64,000 nt of DNA from a virus. The stretch covers positions 1 to 64,000 of IMG/VR virus record IMGVR_UViG_3300035703_000034, one strand, 5' to 3'. Below, in pieces: positions 7,617-17,849 of this stretch (positions are counted from its first letter, which is position 1; every line of letters starts with the position of its first letter). The notes under the pieces were generated by a model. It did not search any database, was not told where the DNA came from, and saw only the letters and a program-made list of their open reading frames with translations. The position numbers and the translations under genes are program-made.

Positions 7617-10600
7617 ATGCCAGACTTGACGCCCGAACAGCAGAACATCGAGGACGAGGTCGCGTCGTGGGCGCAGGCCGAGCCCCTGCGCGCGATCGCG
7701 AACTACGCCATCAAGGTGCTCGAGGCCCAGCACCGACGCAACGTGCAGGAGCTCCCGGCGGGCGCCGGCAGCAGCGTGCGCTTCCGCGCCATCCGCGGGC
7801 TGCAGCCCTTGGCCCCCTTCGCGGCCAGTCCGCTGCCGGCCGAGCTGCGAGCCTACATGCACGAGCCGGAGGTGGCGGCGGCCGCCACGGGCGCGGTGCT
7901 GCGCAGCAGCCCCAATTTGGCCGTCTACCACGGCGCCACACAGCGCGTGACGCTCACGCGCACGGGCACGCGCCTACAGGCGACGGGGCTGACCACGCCG
8001 CGCCCGCCCGCCAACCGGACGTGTTACCTGTCGCTGCGCAAGCGCCCCGACACGACGGGGCTGCGCGCGCTGCAGACGGTCCTGCAGGCCGAGGCCGCCC
8101 AGCTGACGGCCGCGGTGCTCGAGCCCACGGTCCTCACGGCCCGTCGCGCCGAGCGCCTCTGGAGCGGCGCGCCCGTCGAGTGGCCCGTCGTCAGCGGCAC
8201 GGAGGCGCGCGTGCTGCGCAACGCCACCCAGGCGCCGTACCTGACGCTCGTCGACCCGGACGTCGCCTTCACGGGCCTCGTGCAGGTCAACGACTGGGTG
8301 ACGCTCGTCGCGCGCACGCGCAGCCCCCAGACCGAGCCCGCCGCGGTGGCCGGCGTCTACAAGGTCCGCCAGGTCGGCCTGGAGTCCGTGGTGCTCGAGG
8401 GCGTGCGCTACACCCGCACGTCGGAGGGCGTCTTCGAGCCTTCCACCGACCCCGTGCCCGTCAGCGTCGACACCCGCGTCGACTGGGCCGTGACGCGCAG
8501 CCGCGCGGCGGGGTTCTACCTCCGCGATCCCCTGCAGACCTTCTCCCAGGTGCGCGCCAACGACTGGTTGCATCTGAGCGAGGGGACGTGGGCCGGCACC
8601 TACCAGGTCCGCGCGGTGCTCGCACCCGGCCTGCTCGAGCTGGGCGGCGTGCGCCACACGGGCAGCGGTGCGCCCTACGCCGCGCAGAGCGGGACGCCCG
8701 CCACGGGCGAGGAGCTCAAGCCGCTCTACCGCCTGACGCGCACCCAGTCCCCGAGCATGCAGACCTTCCAGCTGCGCGTGCCGGGGGCGGCGCTCGCCGC
8801 CGTGCGGGCCGACGACGTCGTCGAGCTGGCGGTCCGGTCCGGGCCCCTCGAGCCCACGACGCTGCCGACCGTGACGCCAGGTTACTTCCGCGTGCTGGCC
8901 GTGGCTGGCGATCGCTTGACGCTCGACAACCGCCGGCTGACGCGGGCCAGCAACCGCTTCACGTCGACGGACACGTACGTTTACCAGTCGTTTGTCGACT
9001 GGGCCGGGCTGACGGTCTGGCGCGAGGGCGCCACCTACCCGTATGCGGCCGCGGAGGCCGGCGAGGAGCTGCTGTTCGAAGTGCTGCCGCGGGAAGCGGA
9101 CGACGCCGCCGACATGTGGCGGCTGTCGCTGCAGCGCCCCTTGACCAGCTACGACGAGGACACGCTCACGCTGCGGGCGTCGACCGGCGCGCCGTTGCCG
9201 GACGACGCGTTCACGGATGCGGTGGACGCGCGCATGCTGGTGGCCTACGGGCCGTCCGTGGCGCTGGCGCACACGGCGGCGGCGCTGGCCGGCGTGCAGG
9301 GCGGCGACTTCGTCCACGTCACGCGGCGGGCGGGCGACCCGAGCGGGGGCGCGGTGCCCAACCGCATCAACCACGCCGTGCTGCGGGTGGCGCCGCGCGA
9401 GCCCGGGCTCGCGCACCTCGTCTTGCTGGAGCGCACGCTCTACAAGGGGCTCGACCTCGACGAGACGCCGACGCAGTACGCGCCGTACACGGCGGACACC
9501 GCGCTGCAGGACAACCGCTGGTGGACGGCCGTCGCTTACCGCGCCGTGCGCGTGCCGCCCGCTTCCGAGGCGACGTACGATCGCGTGGTGCTGGTGGGAC
9601 TCGGCGCCGGGGCGTACGAGGCCGTCGCGCCGGGCGACTGGTTCGTGCTGAACGCCACGTCGTCGGCCCAGAGCCGCACGGCGCTGAGCGCCGACCAGCG
9701 TCAGCTGCTCGGGCGGCAGTTCTGGCAGGTCCTCAGCAAGGCCCAGGTGGGCACGCAGCGCGTCGTGACGCTCCAGCCCACCAGCGCGTCGTACGTCTCA
9801 AGCGAGCGCGAGGCCCTGGCGACGCAGACGGCCGTCTCGCTGGCCGACCTGGCGGCGCCGACGCCCGTGATGGCACGGCGGGCGGGGGCTTTCAAGGTCT
9901 CGGTGTCGGCCCGCGGGCTGCGGCGCGCGCCCTTCACCACCTACGTCCAGCTCGCCAACCTCGTGGCCGTTCCCGCTCCCGGCGACCTCTTCCGGTTCAC
10001 GTACGGCACGACGCCCGCCGTGTTCGTCGCCATCAACACGGGTCAGGCGACGCCCGGCCGCGTGCGGCTCAACCCCGTGGCCGTCACCGCGCTGCCCGAC
10101 GACCGCTTCGCGATCGAGACGGCCAACCAGCTGACGCTGGACGTGCCGGACGCCGCCGTCGATAGGACGACCCTGCAGTGGCTGCGCGTCACGAACCAGC
10201 TGGTGCGGGTCCAGGCCTACCTGGAGGCGTACACACGCGTCTACCAGGCCCGCGGCGAGGCGGCGCGCCTCGCGGAGGCCCGCGGCGCCGTCGAGGCGCT
10301 GTTCTCGCCCAAGCTCGACGCCGCGACGCAGCTGACGCTGCTCGCCACGGCGCTGCGGCAGGTGCTGGAGCTCGCGCCGGACCTCGGCGTCACCTACGGC
10401 GGGTTCGCCGACGGACAGGCGACGCGCCTGCCCGGCACCGCCGTGACGGGGGCGACGCTGGCTGCGACGCTGCTCGATGCCAGCCAGGCCCGCAGCAACG
10501 CCGCCTGGCGCGACCATTCGACCGTGCAGGCCACCGTGGCGCTGCTGGCGGACGCCGACCTCTCGGCGTACCTGCAGCTGCGCACGCCGCAGGACCTGAA

Positions 10601-12344
10601 GGACCTCTACGTCCAGGCCCGGCTGCAGGCCCTCGGCTACGCGAGCGAGCTGCAGCTCGCGGGGGTGGCGTCGAGCGCGCAGCCGCCTGCCGCGCGTGAG
10701 AGCCAGCGGGCGGTGCTGGCCTTCCAGCAGCGCGCGGCGCAGCTCGTGCGCGAGGCGGCGCGCAAGGCGCTGGTGGCGCAGCAGCGCCCGGACATCCCGG
10801 CGCTGGTGGACGCACGCCTCGCGCAGCTGCTGCCGCTGGTGCGCCAGGCGCTGCCGGACCCCGCGGCGGGCGTGTCGGCCCACAAGGACGTGTTCTACGT
10901 GCGGTCCACGGCGCTCGACCGCGCGCAGCTCGGCACCGTCTTGCCGCTGCTCGGCGACAGCGTGCTCAACGCGCTCGCCGCGGGCCGCCCGCGCGATCAC
11001 CGGATGGCGCTGGCGATGCTCATCCCCGTCACGCCCGAGCCCGGCAACCGGCGGCTGTCGCTGCAGGTCGTGCGCGCCCGCCAGGGTCGCCTGTATGAAA
11101 ACCTGCGCGCCACGGACCTCGAGCGCCACCTGGCCCAGACCACCGACCCCGTGCTGCGCCAGCGGCTGCAGGAGGCCGCCGCCAAGTCGCGCGCGCGGGA
11201 GCGCGACAAGCGCGAGAAAGAAACGGCCGGCGAGAATGCGATCACCCGCCGCAACGGCCCCGCGCCGCTGCCCACGGCCGAGCGACCCGCGCCGTCCGGC
11301 GACATGGCAGCCGCCGAGCAACAGGCCGCGCGCGGCGTGCTCCCCCCGGAGCTCGCGGCCATCCCGCGCCCTCCCGCCCCCGTCGTTGCGACGCTCGTCA
11401 GCGCGGACACCACCGCCTTGCCGGCCGCGCCCGCCGCAGCCCGGGCGACGGTGCCGCTGACCGGGAGCGCGCGCACGGTCACGAGCCTGCTTTCAGGCGA
11501 TCGCGGGCGGCCGGACTTCCGGCGGCTGGGCATCGCGCTGCCCTACCGCGTCCTCAACGCCAGCAGCCAGGCCGACTCGGGCCCGAACCTCGCCACCATC
11601 TCGCTGTGCAACGAGGACCTGAGCGCCCAGCACGCCTTCCCGATCGACCTCGGGCACGACTACGGGGCGCTCTACGACAACGGCGGCCAGTACCGCTATA
11701 ATCAGTTCATCCTAACAGGTGTTCAAGAGGTTCACTCCGAGAAGTTCCAGATAGTCGACACCCTGTCCGACGGCTTCATCACCTTTGCATTTGGGGAGAA
11801 GCCGGAGGTCTGGAGCATCAGCGGCGTGTTGATCAACGACGTGGTGTCGGACCAGGTCGGGAAGTTCCGGCACCTGTTCCACGAGTACCTGCGGGTGTCC
11901 GTCCTCGCGCAGCAGCGCCGCAAGATGGTGATCACGGTGCCGGCGATCGGCTACCAGATGTTCGGGTACGCCGTGGCCTTCGCGCCGCAGCACAGCAGCG
12001 AGAACGAGACCGTCGTGCCCTTCACCTTGCAGTTCATCAAGACCGACGTGCGCCCGCTGCCGTTCTTCAAGGTGTACGGCTCGAAGAGCCTGCCGATGTC
12101 GGGCTTCTTGCAGAAGCTCGCCGAGCAGGTGCACCCCACGCCGGCCGAGGACCCGCGGGCCACGAAGCCGCCGGCCCCGGGGGCGGGCGCCAAAGCGGTG
12201 CAGAAGGCCCAGGCCGACGGCCTGCCTGGCCTCGCGCAGGAGGCGGCCGCCGTCGTCGAGCGCGGCCGGGCCTTCGGGACGCAGCTGACGCAGCAGGTCG
12301 CCGGGTTCTTCGCGGGCCTCAACCCCTTCGCCGGACGAGGCTGA
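7617..12344 (+). CDS. Large baseplate/tail protein with C-terminal tail-hub-like domain
   Basis: The protein has 1575 residues. The first 850 or so consist of repeated beta-rich segments built around phrases such as VRANDWLHLSEGTWAGTYQVRAV and VQVNDWVTLVAR, which look like internal repeats (roughly 100-residue units with a DDxV/NDWV core). A helical part follows (about 870-1130), then an Ala/Pro linker, and a conserved C-terminal domain at about 1350-1500 with VHSEKFQIVDTLSDGF, FAFGEKPEVWSISG and VPFTLQFIKTD. That C-terminal pattern resembles a domain I know from baseplate proteins of other large phages, where a GxxPEVxSxSG motif is typical. A structural role in the baseplate is therefore likely. 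The gene contains an AT-rich internal spot (CTATAATC at 11696). Confidence 0.6.
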   Translation: MPDLTPEQQNIEDEVASWAQAEPLRAIANYAIKVLEAQHRRNVQELPAGAGSSVRFRAIRGLQPLAPFAASPLPAELRAYMHEPEVAAAATGAVLRSSPNLAVYHGATQRVTLTRTGTRLQATGLTTPRPPANRTCYLSLRKRPDTTGLRALQTVLQAEAAQLTAAVLEPTVLTARRAERLWSGAPVEWPVVSGTEARVLRNATQAPYLTLVDPDVAFTGLVQVNDWVTLVARTRSPQTEPAAVAGVYKVRQVGLESVVLEGVRYTRTSEGVFEPSTDPVPVSVDTRVDWAVTRSRAAGFYLRDPLQTFSQVRANDWLHLSEGTWAGTYQVRAVLAPGLLELGGVRHTGSGAPYAAQSGTPATGEELKPLYRLTRTQSPSMQTFQLRVPGAALAAVRADDVVELAVRSGPLEPTTLPTVTPGYFRVLAVAGDRLTLDNRRLTRASNRFTSTDTYVYQSFVDWAGLTVWREGATYPYAAAEAGEELLFEVLPREADDAADMWRLSLQRPLTSYDEDTLTLRASTGAPLPDDAFTDAVDARMLVAYGPSVALAHTAAALAGVQGGDFVHVTRRAGDPSGGAVPNRINHAVLRVAPREPGLAHLVLLERTLYKGLDLDETPTQYAPYTADTALQDNRWWTAVAYRAVRVPPASEATYDRVVLVGLGAGAYEAVAPGDWFVLNATSSAQSRTALSADQRQLLGRQFWQVLSKAQVGTQRVVTLQPTSASYVSSEREALATQTAVSLADLAAPTPVMARRAGAFKVSVSARGLRRAPFTTYVQLANLVAVPAPGDLFRFTYGTTPAVFVAINTGQATPGRVRLNPVAVTALPDDRFAIETANQLTLDVPDAAVDRTTLQWLRVTNQLVRVQAYLEAYTRVYQARGEAARLAEARGAVEALFSPKLDAATQLTLLATALRQVLELAPDLGVTYGGFADGQATRLPGTAVTGATLAATLLDASQARSNAAWRDHSTVQATVALLADADLSAYLQLRTPQDLKDLYVQARLQALGYASELQLAGVASSAQPPAARESQRAVLAFQQRAAQLVREAARKALVAQQRPDIPALVDARLAQLLPLVRQALPDPAAGVSAHKDVFYVRSTALDRAQLGTVLPLLGDSVLNALAAGRPRDHRMALAMLIPVTPEPGNRRLSLQVVRARQGRLYENLRATDLERHLAQTTDPVLRQRLQEAAAKSRARERDKREKETAGENAITRRNGPAPLPTAERPAPSGDMAAAEQQAARGVLPPELAAIPRPPAPVVATLVSADTTALPAAPAAARATVPLTGSARTVTSLLSGDRGRPDFRRLGIALPYRVLNASSQADSGPNLATISLCNEDLSAQHAFPIDLGHDYGALYDNGGQYRYNQFILTGVQEVHSEKFQIVDTLSDGFITFAFGEKPEVWSISGVLINDVVSDQVGKFRHLFHEYLRVSVLAQQRRKMVITVPAIGYQMFGYAVAFAPQHSSENETVVPFTLQFIKTDVRPLPFFKVYGSKSLPMSGFLQKLAEQVHPTPAEDPRATKPPAPGAGAKAVQKAQADGLPGLAQEAAAVVERGRAFGTQLTQQVAGFFAGLNPFAGRG

Positions 12345-12350
12345 GCCCCC

Positions 12351-13799
12351 ATGCAGCAGGTCGTCTTCGAGCCGTGGCTGGTCGGCACCACGCAGGCAAC
12401 GCTCAGCTGGCGCATCGAGCGCCCGGAGGACGCGCCGCCGCTCGCCGCCGTGCGCCACCGTCTCTGGCGTGACCGCGAGACGCCCGTCTGGCAGGTGGCC
12501 CCCGACGCCGCGCTCACGGGCAGCGCCACCCACGACGTCACCAACTTCCAGGGCATGTTGCGTGGCGAGGTCGCCCTGGTGGACGCGCTCGGCCAGGTCG
12601 AGACCTTCCTGACCGAGATCGCCGTCAGCAACCGCGTCGCGGCGAGCGCGCCCGACTGGCTGGCCCTGGTCGCGCAGACCGACACCCACGTGACGCTGCG
12701 CTGGGGCCAGCGCTACGCCTCCGAGACGACCGTCAGCTGGCTCGTCTACGCGCAGGCCCTGGACGCCCCCTGGCAGCTGGTCGCGCTGCTGTCGAGCGAC
12801 ACGCTCGAGGCCACCGTGCCGTGGGACGCGAGCCGCAGTGTGCTCTTCGAGGTGCGTGGCTCGGACGCGCAGGGCCGTGAGGCTGCGGGCGGCCGGCTGC
12901 AGCTCTCCGCGCGCACGGGCGCGACGGCCGCCTTCGGACCCCTCAGCCTGACGGCCACCGAGCTGCTGACGACCCTCGTCGTGGCAGAGGGCACCGCCTA
13001 CACGGCGCTCAGCTGGCGCGTGCTCGACGGCACGGCGGTGCTCGCGAGCGGCACCGCGCCCGGCCCCGTGCGCGCCGTCATCGCCAACTACCAGGGCACG
13101 CTGGACCTCGAGGCCACCGTCGTCGACGGGGCGGGCCGCACCCACCAGCTCGCGCAGCAGGTGCGCGTCTTCAACCGGATGCCGCGCCGGCCGGTGATCA
13201 CGCTGCACAGCCTGGGGGACGACTTCATCCGGCTGAGCGTGTCGGCCGACCCCGCGGACCGGGCGACGGTCGGCTACCTCGACCTCGAAGGCCTCGGCCT
13301 CACGGTGCGCAAGGCCGCACCCACGCTGCACACCTACGCCGGGCTGCAGCCGGACACGGCCTACGCCTTCCGGGCCCGCGCCATCACGCCGGGCGGCATG
13401 TCCGGCCCCTGGTCGCCCGAGTTCACGGTGCGCACGCTGCAGGACTTCCGGGCGGCCACCCCCGGCCCGAGCCCGCTGGTGCCCGGGCCCCTCCTCGCCC
13501 AGATCACGCCGTGGCTGCAGGGCGCGCTCGGGCAGTTCTTCTTGCAGATCGTCAGCGACACGCGCATCCGCGACCCGCTCAGCACGCAGGTCGTGGACGC
13601 GCCCGACGAGCTCGTGCCCTTCATGACCATGGTCGCCCCCGTGCTGCCCGTGCTCGGCGACGTCATGCGCGAGGAGCTGCCGGACCAGGCGTCCTACGAG
13701 GCCTCGCTGCTGGTCGACCGGCTGAGCGACCCGATCAGCAAGCTGGCCGCGCTGACGGAGCGCCTCGTCTACGGCAGCATCGCGAACCGAGGGGGTTGA
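12351..13799 (+). CDS. Fibronectin-type-III-like tail/baseplate protein
   Basis: The 482-residue product is made of consecutive beta-sandwich-like segments. The clearest is at about residues 280-365, with the FN3 hallmarks DDFIRLSVSADPADRA, YAGLQPDTAYAFRARAITP and WSPEFTVRT. At least three weaker copies precede it (for example THVTLRWGQRY and ATLSWRIERPED). The last 110 residues are helical and hydrophobic (FMTMVAPVLPVLGDVMREEL). FN3 modules in phages usually decorate tails or help bind cell surfaces. It lies between two baseplate genes with 6-base and 2-base gaps, so it is probably a baseplate component. Confidence 0.6.
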   Translation: MQQVVFEPWLVGTTQATLSWRIERPEDAPPLAAVRHRLWRDRETPVWQVAPDAALTGSATHDVTNFQGMLRGEVALVDALGQVETFLTEIAVSNRVAASAPDWLALVAQTDTHVTLRWGQRYASETTVSWLVYAQALDAPWQLVALLSSDTLEATVPWDASRSVLFEVRGSDAQGREAAGGRLQLSARTGATAAFGPLSLTATELLTTLVVAEGTAYTALSWRVLDGTAVLASGTAPGPVRAVIANYQGTLDLEATVVDGAGRTHQLAQQVRVFNRMPRRPVITLHSLGDDFIRLSVSADPADRATVGYLDLEGLGLTVRKAAPTLHTYAGLQPDTAYAFRARAITPGGMSGPWSPEFTVRTLQDFRAATPGPSPLVPGPLLAQITPWLQGALGQFFLQIVSDTRIRDPLSTQVVDAPDELVPFMTMVAPVLPVLGDVMREELPDQASYEASLLVDRLSDPISKLAALTERLVYGSIANRGG

Positions 13800-13801
13800 C
13801 C

Positions 13802-16800
13802 GTGGCGAGCCGCACCGTCACCAGCGCCTACGACATGACCCACAAGGTGGGCCTCTACGTCGAGGGCGTCCGCATCGCCTTCACGAGCGCCCAGCTCATG
13901 ATCGAGGACGGCGTGCTGCCGAAGCTGGCCTTCAGCGTGCCCGCCACGCCCGAGATGCGCCGCCTCAACCAGCGCGCCCGCGTCCACCTCATCGTCCAGG
14001 AGCCTGTCCGCAAGGAAAACGTCGTCATGTTCGAGGGCGAGATCCAAAGTCGCGGCTTCGCCAAGACCTCCGAGTCCCGCGAGCTGTCCTTCACCGCCGG
14101 CCACGTGCTGCACCACTTCGACGCCTACGAGATCACGGCCCTGGATCAGATCAGCTACCTGGACGCGCTGATGAACGGCGAGAAGGACCAGTCCACCGTG
14201 CTGGGCAGCGCCACCGGCAACATGCTGGAGTACTTCACGCCCCCGCGCCTCATCGAGCTCCTCAAGCGCCAGCGCGCCCAGGAGGTCGTCCCCGAGCTGC
14301 GCACCATCCCCAAGGACCTGACGGAGCGCGACCTCTCCATCTCGCAGTTCATCATCGGCGCCTTCTTGCTCTACGACCAGATCTTCAGCAACAGCCGCCT
14401 GAAGGAAACCTACACCTACGACGCCGTCCACTTCCACCAGCTCATCAGCCGCGTGCGCGGCCCGAGCGTCAACCTGCTGCGTTGGAACGACTTCTACACC
14501 GAGCTGATGACCAGCTTCCTCACCACCGGCCTCCAGCAGATCGGCGGGCGCATGACCTTCTTCGACCTCATCCGCACCGTCTGTCAGAACTTCCTCTACC
14601 AGGTCTCGGTCATCCCCAACGCCGAGTCGTTCACCAAGCAGCTGCAGATCAAGCCGCTGACCCACTTCAACGCCATCCCGCGCTGCAACGTCATCTTCCC
14701 GTGCATGTCCACGGACTACCAGTTCCAGGAGCACCTCCAGCACAAGCCCACGCGCCTGCGCACGGTCTTCTTGCCCCCGACGGTGCCCAACGCCGACCCG
14801 AACGCCATCCGCGCCATCCGCGCCCACTTCACCGTGTTCGCGCCGACCGAGCTGCAGTACCGCTGGCGCGAGATCGTCGACAAGTCGAGCGCCGCCAGCG
14901 CCCAGCAGGCTGCGGCTGCGCTGAAAAAGGCCCAGGACGAGAAGGACAAGGACAAGACCCCCGTGCGCGACGCTGCGGGCCGCACGCCCCCCGCGCTGCC
15001 GTCGGCCGCCGACAACCTGCCGTTCTTGACGCTCGAGGAGGATCGCCGCGGCATCGTGGCGTCGGACTACACGCTCCCGCCCCTGCTCGCGAAGACCCTG
15101 CTGACCAACATCTTGCGGCAGCCGAGCACCACAACCATCTCGCTGGCGGCCACCATCTCGCCGACGGCCACCCCCGAGGAGGCCGCGCAGCGCGTCTACG
15201 AGATCCTGCGCGGCAGCGAGCCGAAGGACGCGCTGACCCGCTTCTACGCGTTCATGTGCATGGCGCTCGGGGACGGCGATGGCCTCGATCGCAAGCGCTT
15301 CTCGAAGGCGCGGGCCATCCCGGACGCCGCGACGGTGCCCTTCCCACAGGCCGGCAAGCACGTCAAGAAGGTGCGCGACACCGCCACGGGGGCGGCGGAG
15401 ATGGTGCCGAACCGCTTCACGGTCATGACCCTCCCCACCGTCATGAACGCGGCGACCAGCCTGCGGAACCTGCCGGACGAGGCACGCGTCTGCGGGGCCA
15501 ACTACGTCGTCGGCCAGGACGGCACGATCTTCGAGACGGGCACGCGCGAGTACCGGCTGTTCCAGGAGTCGACGGCCTTGCCCTTCGGCATCCGCATCCA
15601 GGACGCCGGCGCGGCGGACGCCAAGTACCTCAACAGCCAGATCCCGCCGCGCGGCACGAGCTTCAACACGTGGATCGCGTCGCAGGCGCTCGTCGTGCAA
15701 GGGCCGCTCTGGGTCACCAGCACGCCGGGCGCGCCGCGCACCAACACCTTCACGCTCCGCTCCACGAGCACCCACGTGAAGTTCGTCTCCGGCAGCCTGC
15801 AGGGCGCCAACAACCCGCTGGTGGCGGCGCTGTCGGACCTCACCAACAACCCGGCGACCTTGTGGGTCGAGGGCTTCGGACCCGCCACCCTGGCCGAGCG
15901 CGCCCGCGTCACGGGCTTCTCGGTGGCCGGCGACGCCTTCACCTTCACGCTCGACCGCGCCGTGATCCCCCGCAACACGACCCTCTACGCGAGCCTCCGG
16001 TTCGACAAGGACCTGGCGTTCAACCCGGCCAAGCCCTTCTTCGTGCTCGACGGCGCGGCGGCCGGCAAGCCGGTGGCGATCAGCGCGAAGGCCCTGAACG
16101 ACAAGCTCGCCGTGGCCGCGACCAGCCCGACGCTCGACGCCACGATCGCCCTGTCCGATCGCGAGGTCAGCGGCGGCCCCACCGGCAACCTCGTGATCGC
16201 CGCCTGCCTGTCACCCACCCAGGGCACGACGCTGACGCCCGCCCAGATCGAGGCCATCGGCTACCTCGTCGCCGCCGTGCGCGGCCTGAACGCCGAGCGC
16301 GTCGCGACGGCGGCCAAGAGCGTGATCTACCCGGCGGGCTTCAGCGAGACCGCCCGCGTCCGGCTGGTGCAGGACCACTACGGGAACGCCTCGCCGTTCC
16401 CGCGGGCGCGCGTGCTCGATGCGGGCGCGCGCCAGGCGATCGAGAGCAAGGCGAAGGCGTACGAGAAGCTGCTGCTCGAGGCGTTCCTGGCCTGGGATCG
16501 CGAGATCGCCGCGGCGAGCGTCGACACGACGGGTGTGCTGCAGAACGTCGACCCCACGGCGGCGAGCGCCAACAACGAGCCACCGCTGGACCCCGCGTCG
16601 GCGCCGGATGCCGGGTCGACCAGCGTGCGCACGGCCGCGCCGACCGTCGAGGCCGTCGTGCAGTCGAACGCCACGCTGCGCCCGGACGACATCTACAAGA
16701 AGGGCGAGCTGAACCGCTACGTCGAGAACTACATCGCGGCCTTCTTGAACGTGCAGTTCCAGCTCGCGCGCGTGGCGACGCAGAGCTTCACGGGCGAGTG

Positions 16801-17815
16801 CGCGTTCAACCCCTACGCCACCGTCGGCTACCCTTGCTTGATTCTGGACACGGCCAAGGTCGGCTACGACCTGGTCGGCTACCTGCATGCGGCCTCGTAC
16901 AGCTTCACGCCGGAGTCCGCGCGCTGCTCGTTCACCTACACGCACCTGCGTCAAGCGACCGTTCACCCGGGGCAAAACAGCAGCCACCCGAGCCTGCGCG
17001 AGCCGCTCATCCCCTTCAAGAAGCCCATCACCAACCAGCTCCTGTACATCATGCCGGAGAACGTGCGCGCGTACCGCACGGTGACCGAGCTCGAGCTGCA
17101 CCTGCGCAAGACCTACCCCGAGCTCGTCATCCCGTCCTCGCACCTGCCCATCCAGCTGCTCGGCGTCCGCCGGTCCGCGACCGACAACGCCTCGCGGTTC
17201 AGCCCGCCGCCCTTCATGTACAACGGCAGCTGGGGCCTCAAGGACTTCGTCAGCGCCACCGACACGCGCACCCCCGACCCCATGCAGGCCGCCTCGCGGG
17301 ACTTCAGCATGTACGCCGTCACCGTCGGCTACAACGCCGCCGAGAACAACATGACCCTGCAGCGCACCGACCCGGCGGGCGACCAGCACTTCATCTTCGC
17401 CGACACGCTCACGCAGATGGACGCCGTGCGCGACCACACCCTGGCTGAGGCTTATAAGTACGTGTACCGGGGCATCCAGCGCGTGGGCCAGAACAGCCTC
17501 ACCCGCGGCCAGGCTTCTGTCGTCGACTGGGCCGTCGACCCCGAGATTCACAGCGACGTCCCCGACCCCCACGCCGTCGGCACCGCCAAGACCACGACGG
17601 ACGACCCGACGCACGCGGCCGCGCGGGCGGCCGCCATGCCGGACTACCTGACGGTCTACGCCGCCTCGCCCACCGTCAGCGACAAGGGCACGGTGGTCAA
17701 GCAGGGTCGCCCGCTGCAGTTCGACGTGACGCTGCAGGCGGCCGTCGAGGCGCACAACGACCGCATCCGCGGCAACCGCGCTTTCCGGGACGGCGACGGC
17801 GACGACACGGCGTAG
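13802..17815 (+). CDS. Baseplate hub-like protein (gp27/gpD-like features)
   Basis: The product has 1337 residues from a GTG two bases after the previous stop. The N-terminal 100 residues (VGLYVEGVRIAFTSAQLMIE, then VPATPEMRRL and VMFEGEIQSRGF) resemble the first beta-barrel of tail hub proteins. Near residues 995-1045 there is a motif cluster, GECAFNPYATVGYPCLILD followed by VGYLHAASYSFT, that matches the hub pattern of a residue stretch PGxPxxxxD and a second barrel. The middle (about 500-950) is a long insertion with several beta-rich parts. Hub proteins form the centre of the baseplate and link tube to spike. Much of the middle is unknown. Confidence 0.6.
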   Translation: MASRTVTSAYDMTHKVGLYVEGVRIAFTSAQLMIEDGVLPKLAFSVPATPEMRRLNQRARVHLIVQEPVRKENVVMFEGEIQSRGFAKTSESRELSFTAGHVLHHFDAYEITALDQISYLDALMNGEKDQSTVLGSATGNMLEYFTPPRLIELLKRQRAQEVVPELRTIPKDLTERDLSISQFIIGAFLLYDQIFSNSRLKETYTYDAVHFHQLISRVRGPSVNLLRWNDFYTELMTSFLTTGLQQIGGRMTFFDLIRTVCQNFLYQVSVIPNAESFTKQLQIKPLTHFNAIPRCNVIFPCMSTDYQFQEHLQHKPTRLRTVFLPPTVPNADPNAIRAIRAHFTVFAPTELQYRWREIVDKSSAASAQQAAAALKKAQDEKDKDKTPVRDAAGRTPPALPSAADNLPFLTLEEDRRGIVASDYTLPPLLAKTLLTNILRQPSTTTISLAATISPTATPEEAAQRVYEILRGSEPKDALTRFYAFMCMALGDGDGLDRKRFSKARAIPDAATVPFPQAGKHVKKVRDTATGAAEMVPNRFTVMTLPTVMNAATSLRNLPDEARVCGANYVVGQDGTIFETGTREYRLFQESTALPFGIRIQDAGAADAKYLNSQIPPRGTSFNTWIASQALVVQGPLWVTSTPGAPRTNTFTLRSTSTHVKFVSGSLQGANNPLVAALSDLTNNPATLWVEGFGPATLAERARVTGFSVAGDAFTFTLDRAVIPRNTTLYASLRFDKDLAFNPAKPFFVLDGAAAGKPVAISAKALNDKLAVAATSPTLDATIALSDREVSGGPTGNLVIAACLSPTQGTTLTPAQIEAIGYLVAAVRGLNAERVATAAKSVIYPAGFSETARVRLVQDHYGNASPFPRARVLDAGARQAIESKAKAYEKLLLEAFLAWDREIAAASVDTTGVLQNVDPTAASANNEPPLDPASAPDAGSTSVRTAAPTVEAVVQSNATLRPDDIYKKGELNRYVENYIAAFLNVQFQLARVATQSFTGECAFNPYATVGYPCLILDTAKVGYDLVGYLHAASYSFTPESARCSFTYTHLRQATVHPGQNSSHPSLREPLIPFKKPITNQLLYIMPENVRAYRTVTELELHLRKTYPELVIPSSHLPIQLLGVRRSATDNASRFSPPPFMYNGSWGLKDFVSATDTRTPDPMQAASRDFSMYAVTVGYNAAENNMTLQRTDPAGDQHFIFADTLTQMDAVRDHTLAEAYKYVYRGIQRVGQNSLTRGQASVVDWAVDPEIHSDVPDPHAVGTAKTTTDDPTHAAARAAAMPDYLTVYAASPTVSDKGTVVKQGRPLQFDVTLQAAVEAHNDRIRGNRAFRDGDGDDTA

Positions 17816-17822
17816 CGCAGCG

Positions 17823-17832
17823 ATCGATAATC
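17823..17832 (+). promoter_or_regulatory. Variant TCGATAATC promoter motif
   Basis: ATCGATAATC stands between the hub stop and the 17850 gene, followed by TTGGAGG as ribosome-binding site. It differs from the window's main nonamer (CTGATAATT) at the first bases and the last one. It would start the glycine-zipper/sigma/polymerase run of genes. Confidence 0.4.
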
Positions 17833-17849
17833 TACTTGGAGGCAGACGC

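Noticed and set aside
7667-10165. 832-codon plus-strand frame overlapping the 7617 gene
   Set aside because: It is a frame-shifted reading of the same codons with an Ala/Arg/Gly-only product, typical of GC-rich coding sequence.
11696-11705. CTATAATC inside the 7617 gene as a promoter
   Set aside because: It lies deep inside a long gene with no downstream start in the same strand for over 600 bases, so it is more likely chance.
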